From positions 1 to 9,213 of the forward strand of contig JACNJP010000352.1 in the NCBI GenBank assembly GCA_014382465.1: DNA of 9,213 nucleotides. The letters are read 5' to 3'. The position numbers were made by a program, and so were the translations under genes. The DNA is from Planctomycetota bacterium. GTDB lineage: Bacteria > Planctomycetota > UBA1135. Positions 6,326-9,213 of this stretch are shown one piece after another. Each line of letters starts with the position of its first letter. The stretch's first letter is position 1. Under the pieces are notes generated by a model that was not told the origin of the DNA, searched no databases, and was given only the letters and a program-made list of their open reading frames with translations.

Positions 6326-6331
6326 TAGAAT
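6326..6331 (+). promoter_or_regulatory. Putative -10 element before pyrK
   Basis: TAGAAT on the plus strand, 10 nt before the pyrK ATG (6342), in a surrounding of almost pure G and C. It is the only AT-rich spot that could open in the pyrK side of the gap. There is no recognisable -35 and no Shine-Dalgarno between it and the ATG, so a near-leaderless mRNA is likely if it is active. Confidence 0.5.
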
Positions 6332-6341
6332 CCGCCCTCGA

Positions 6342-7160
6342 ATGGGCCATCTCCCCCAGGACGCGCGCTGTTGCCGCGCCGCGCTCGCCGCCCGCCGCGC
6401 CTGCGGTCCGGACGCCTTCGTGCTCGAGCTGGCGTTCGGCCAGGCTTTCGCGCCGCTGGCGCCGGGCCGCTTCGCCATGCTGGCGGCCGCCGACGGCAGC
6501 GGCCCCCTGATCCCCCGGCCCTTCAGCGTCTACGACCAGCTCGCGCCCGACCGGCTCAGCTTCCTGGTGCAGGTGATCGGCCCCGGGACCCGCTGCCTGG
6601 CCGCCCTGGCGATCGGCTCCGAGCTGATCTGCACCCTCCCCCTCGGCAACGGCTTCACCGTCGCCGAGCCCGACCGCGAAGTGGCGCTGGTGGCCGGCGG
6701 TGTCGGCAGCGCCCCGTTCCTGCTCTACGCGCGCGCCCGCGCCCGGGCCGGCGGCCGCAGCCACTTCCTCTACGGCGCTCGCAGCGCCGACCGGCTCTAC
6801 GACCGGGAAGCCTTCCAGACCGGCGCCCTGCGCTGCCTCGACGCCACCGACGACGGCAGCCTCGGCTTCCGCGGCAACGTCGTCGCCTGCCTGGCGGCCG
6901 AGCTGGACGCCGGGCGCATCGGCGCCGGCGCCCTGGTCTGCGCCTGCGGCCCCGAGCCGCTGCTGCACGCCTTCGCCGCCTTCGCCCGCGAGCGCGGCCT
7001 CGACGCCCAGCTCAGCCTCGAGACCTACATGGGCTGCGGCATCGGCGTCTGCAACGGCTGCCCGACGCCGACCGCCGCCGCCGGCGCCTTCGGCGACTGG
7101 CCGTACGCCAAGTCCTGCCTCGACGGCCCGGTGTTCGCCCTGGCGGACGTGGCGATCTGA
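6342..7160 (+). CDS. pyrK: PyrK-type dihydroorotate dehydrogenase electron-transfer subunit
   Basis: In class 1B dihydroorotate dehydrogenase, PyrK carries FAD and a [2Fe-2S] cluster and passes electrons from PyrD to NAD+ in UMP synthesis. The 272-residue protein has the ferredoxin-reductase layout: an N-terminal FAD barrel with PGRFAML (41-47) and the FAD motif IPRPFSVY (57-64); an NAD-binding half with VALVAGGVGSAPFLLYAR (114-131), HFLYGAR (141-147) and CACGPEPLL (200-208); and a C-terminal cluster site with cysteines C232, C237, C240 and C259 (CGIGVCNGC ... SCLDGPVF), the classic PyrK CX4CX2CXnC pattern ending in DGPVF. The open frame extends upstream, but ATG 6342 is chosen because the family N-terminus fits and the putative promoter lies just before it. 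No pyrD or other pyr gene is in the window. It is the only plus-strand gene and ends 6 bp from the sulfatase-like gene's stop. Relatives serve other oxidoreductases, but the cluster motif favours PyrK. Confidence 0.9.
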   Translation: MGHLPQDARCCRAALAARRACGPDAFVLELAFGQAFAPLAPGRFAMLAAADGSGPLIPRPFSVYDQLAPDRLSFLVQVIGPGTRCLAALAIGSELICTLPLGNGFTVAEPDREVALVAGGVGSAPFLLYARARARAGGRSHFLYGARSADRLYDREAFQTGALRCLDATDDGSLGFRGNVVACLAAELDAGRIGAGALVCACGPEPLLHAFAAFARERGLDAQLSLETYMGCGIGVCNGCPTPTAAAGAFGDWPYAKSCLDGPVFALADVAI

Positions 7161-7166
7161 GCGCCG

Positions 7167-8678
7167 CTACTCGTCGTCGCCCAGGTAGCCGAGGGCCCGC
7201 AGCTCGCCGACCATCTCGGGGGAGAACCGGTCCTGGGAGCGGAGCTCGGGGAACAGCTGGAACTTGTGGCGCAGGGCCTCGGTGGCCTCGGTGAAGGCGC
7301 GACGGTCCCTCACCGCCCGGCGGAGCAGCTCCTGGCCGCCCTCGGTAGCGGCGAGGTCGTGGCGCTCGGCGGGGTCGGTGACCGGGTCGAAGACGGCTGA
7401 ATCGGCCCGCGGAGAGATGAAGAAGATGGCCTTGCCGTCGGGGTAACGGAAGGACGCGAGTCCATAGGGCGCGTTGGCCTGGGCCACCAGGTAGTGGCCG
7501 GGAGAGGCCTCAGGAGCCCGCCGCAGGTCGAGGCTCCGGCCGGTGGCCATCTCCGGCACCGGCACTCCGAGCTCGGTGAGGAGGGTCGGCATCAGGTCCA
7601 TGAGGTCGAGCGGGTCGGCGCGCCGTTGGCCGCGCGGGCCCTCCGGCAGCCGCACGATCAGCGGGATGTGCAGGGTCTCATTCCAGAGCTTCTTGTGGCC
7701 CCAGAAGTCGTGCTCCCAGAACTCCTCGCCGTGGTCGGCGGTCACCACCAGGGCGGTGTCCCGGTCCAGGCCGCTCTCCCGCAGGTAGGCGCGCAGGCGG
7801 GCGAACTCCTGGTCCATCATGGCAATCTCGGCGTCGTAGAGCGTCCGAACGAAGGTCTTGTCCTCCGCGGTGAAGTTTTCGGCGTCGAACAGCGGCCGGA
7901 AGAACTGCTCCTGCGGCCGGTTGATGGGGTTCTGGTCCGGGTTGGCGGCCACCCACTCCCGCGCCTTGCGCACCGCCTCGCGCAGCGGACCCTGGTAGAC
8001 CGGGTCGAAGCGGTCGACGAACTCGAGCTCCGGCATGTAGGGGCTGTGGACCTCGTAGGTGTGCAGGAACAGGAAGAACGGCCGGCCGGGGTCGCGCTCC
8101 TCCCGGAGCCAGCGGAGCGCCCGGTCGACCCGGTCGACCACCCCCCGGGTCTCGGACTCGAAGTGGTCGAAGCCCTGGTCCAGCCCCCGCTCCTCCTTGA
8201 CGAAGCCGCCGTCGGCCACGGCGGCGGTCTGGAAGCCGGCGTCGCGCAGGGCCTCGGCCAGGGTCACCGCGTTCTGCGACAGGGCCGGATAGACCGTGGC
8301 CCCGGTCTGCATCTTCACCTTGTTCCAGACCATGTGGGTGTTGGGGTGGAGCGAGGTGAAGAGGCTGGCGTGGCTGGCGGCGGTGAACGGGGCCGGCGCG
8401 AAGGCGTTCTCGAACAGCAGCCCCTCGGCGGCCAGGGCGTCCAGGTTGGGCGAGGTCGCGCGGGTGTGGCCGTAGCAGCCGAGGCGGTCGGCGCGCAGCG
8501 TGTCGACCACCATCAGCACCAGGTTGCGGGTCCCGGAGGCCGGATCCGCGGGCCGGCCGGCCGCTCGGCCGGGCTCGGCGGTCCCGGCGGGGTCGTCGCC
8601 GCAGCCGACCAGGAGCAGGAGGGCCGGCAGCGGAGCGAGCAGCCGGGCCAGGACGGACGGAGGGTTCTTGGCAGCCAT
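7167..8678 (-). CDS. Lipoprotein sulfatase-like hydrolase with Thr at the nucleophile position
   Basis: Alkaline phosphatase superfamily (sulfatase domain) enzyme of 503 residues. The N-terminus has a basic start, a hydrophobic stretch LLAPLPALLLL (13-23) and the lipobox LVGC with C26, followed by a Gly/Pro/Ala-rich linker to about residue 50, so it is probably membrane-anchored outside the cytoplasm. Domain landmarks: LVLMVVDTLRADRLGCYG (53-70) with metal ligand D59; APFTAASHASLFTS (96-109) at the nucleophile site; FFLFLHTYEVHSPY (201-214); VVTADHGEEFWEH (311-323) with D315/H316; GHKKLWNETLHIPLIVR (327-343); and the C-terminal LRALGYLG (493-500) common in sulfatases. The nucleophile site carries T99 and not the Cys/Ser of CxPxR, so formylglycine maturation is not expected; it may be a phospho-transferase or phosphodiesterase rather than a true sulfatase. 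The start ATG (8678) shares a base with the upstream TGA (TGATG), suggesting coupling; the open frame upstream lies within that neighbour. Substrate unknown. Confidence 0.88.
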   Translation of the reverse strand: MAAKNPPSVLARLLAPLPALLLLVGCGDDPAGTAEPGRAAGRPADPASGTRNLVLMVVDTLRADRLGCYGHTRATSPNLDALAAEGLLFENAFAPAPFTAASHASLFTSLHPNTHMVWNKVKMQTGATVYPALSQNAVTLAEALRDAGFQTAAVADGGFVKEERGLDQGFDHFESETRGVVDRVDRALRWLREERDPGRPFFLFLHTYEVHSPYMPELEFVDRFDPVYQGPLREAVRKAREWVAANPDQNPINRPQEQFFRPLFDAENFTAEDKTFVRTLYDAEIAMMDQEFARLRAYLRESGLDRDTALVVTADHGEEFWEHDFWGHKKLWNETLHIPLIVRLPEGPRGQRRADPLDLMDLMPTLLTELGVPVPEMATGRSLDLRRAPEASPGHYLVAQANAPYGLASFRYPDGKAIFFISPRADSAVFDPVTDPAERHDLAATEGGQELLRRAVRDRRAFTEATEALRHKFQLFPELRSQDRFSPEMVGELRALGYLGDDE

Positions 8679-9213
8679 CAGGATCGCGACCAGTCTACGC
8701 GCCAGTCCGGATCCACCGAGACCAGCCGGCCGATCACGTCCTCGCAGTCGTCCTCGACCCCGGCGCGCCGCCAGCAGTCGAAGAAGGGGCGGGAGCGCCA
8801 CTCCCGCTCCGATTCCCGCGAGCGCCAGAGGGAGATCGAGAGGAAGCGGGAGTCGTCGTCAGGGGACTCCCACAGGCCGCCGGCGAGCACCCCGGCGGCC
8901 TCCATCGCCGGATCCCAGATGGTGCGCTGGACTTCGACCAGGTGTTCGGCCCGGCCCGGGAGCAGCAGGATCTCGGCGATCCGCAGGTAGCCGCCCTCGC
9001 GCCCCGCGACCTCGACGAGCGGCGAGCGGGCTCCGGGCAGCCCGACCCGCCGCCAGACGCTGACCTCGGTGGTCTGGATCAGGGACCGCTGGCCGCTCGC
9101 CTCGTAGAGGGCGTCGTGGCGCTGGGCCATGAAGCCGTCCATCGCCGGCTGGTCCTGCCACAGCCCGAGGATCACTGCGAAGTCGGCCTCGTCCAGGGAC
9201 CAGCCGCCGGTCT
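8678..9213 (-). CDS. DUF4937/ABM-like protein (5' end beyond window)
   Basis: The open frame continues to the right edge without a stop. A GTG at 9175 is in frame, but residues upstream of it (TGGWSLDEADFAVILGLW) are clearly part of the domain, so the real start lies outside. The visible N-terminal part, GGWSLDEADFAVILGLW then FMAQRHDALYE and an SVWRRV strand, resembles the C-terminal half of DUF4937 (B. subtilis YdbC-like), a small dimeric alpha/beta-barrel fold related to antibiotic-biosynthesis monooxygenases. From about 9000 to 8760 a second similar unit seems to follow: GYLRIAEILLLPGRAEHLVE, then AGVLAGGLWESPDDDSRFLS and ISLWRS with an aromatic-rich tail. The protein may therefore hold two tandem barrels. 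It ends ...VDWSRS, and its TGA overlaps the ATG of the sulfatase-like lipoprotein by one base. No signal peptide can be judged. The function of this family is not established; the assignment rests on pattern memory and is moderate. Confidence 0.62.
   Translation of the reverse strand, partial: TGGWSLDEADFAVILGLWQDQPAMDGFMAQRHDALYEASGQRSLIQTTEVSVWRRVGLPGARSPLVEVAGREGGYLRIAEILLLPGRAEHLVEVQRTIWDPAMEAAGVLAGGLWESPDDDSRFLSISLWRSRESEREWRSRPFFDCWRRAGVEDDCEDVIGRLVSVDPDWRVDWSRS

Noticed and set aside
5787..6968. 393-codon minus-strand open frame across the NUDIX gene and pyrK
   Set aside because: It crosses the divergent promoter region and reads antisense to pyrK with biased composition; no domain recognised.
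8119..8142. Short tandem repeat of CGGTCGAC-type units
   Set aside because: It encodes the repeated VDR in the sulfatase-like protein; two copies only, easily explained by codon use.
7494..8990. 498-codon plus-strand open frame opposite the sulfatase-like gene
   Set aside because: Antisense shadow with low-complexity Gly/Val/Gln/Arg-rich product spanning two well-supported minus-strand genes.

Overview
This is a dense housekeeping window from a high-GC bacterium (about 70% G+C by eye, GC-rich third positions). It holds eleven protein genes, two of them cut by the window edges. The longest gap between genes is only 76 bp (6266-6341), so no stretch of 300 bases lacks a gene. No tRNA, rRNA, CRISPR array, insertion sequence or phage gene was seen. 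The gene set includes a WhiG/FliA-type sigma factor, a lipoprotein sulfatase-like enzyme and a DUF4937-type protein. Together with starts that mostly lack Shine-Dalgarno sequences, this would fit an Acidobacteriota (Thermoanaerobaculia-like) or deltaproteobacteria-like lineage. That placement is a guess from protein flavour, not a demonstrated fact.

Left block (1-6265, all minus strand). Read in transcription order, this looks like one long operon: NUDIX hydrolase (6265-5804), HD-domain hydrolase (5790-5191), argS (5194-3482), apt (3482-2961), WhiG/FliA-family sigma factor (2923-2129), birA-type biotin ligase (2132-1323), rph (1306-581), and an exported calcineurin-like phosphoesterase cut by the left edge (576-1). 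Three junctions overlap by 4, 1 and 4 bp (ATGA, TGATG, ATGA). Other gaps are 4-37 bp. The theme is nucleotide and RNA housekeeping: NUDIX, HD, Apt and RNase PH act on nucleotides or RNA ends, ArgRS charges tRNA and BirA activates biotin carboxylases. A specialised sigma factor sits in the middle.

Right block (6342-9213). A PyrK-type flavin/[2Fe-2S] electron-transfer subunit (6342-7160, plus strand) is divergent from the NUDIX gene. It converges, with only 6 bp between stop codons, on a two-gene minus-strand unit: a DUF4937/ABM-like protein cut by the right edge (9213-8678) and, overlapping it by 1 bp, a lipoprotein of the sulfatase-like alkaline phosphatase superfamily (8678-7167).

The most interesting non-coding pattern is an identical hexamer TAGAAT exactly 10 bases before the ATG of three separate genes (sigma factor, HD protein, pyrK). 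A variant TAGATT lies 6 bases before the NUDIX ATG. None of the four has a Shine-Dalgarno sequence. These look like -10 promoter elements driving leaderless or nearly leaderless mRNAs. Otherwise the region looks ordinary, and no clearly new multi-gene system was found.
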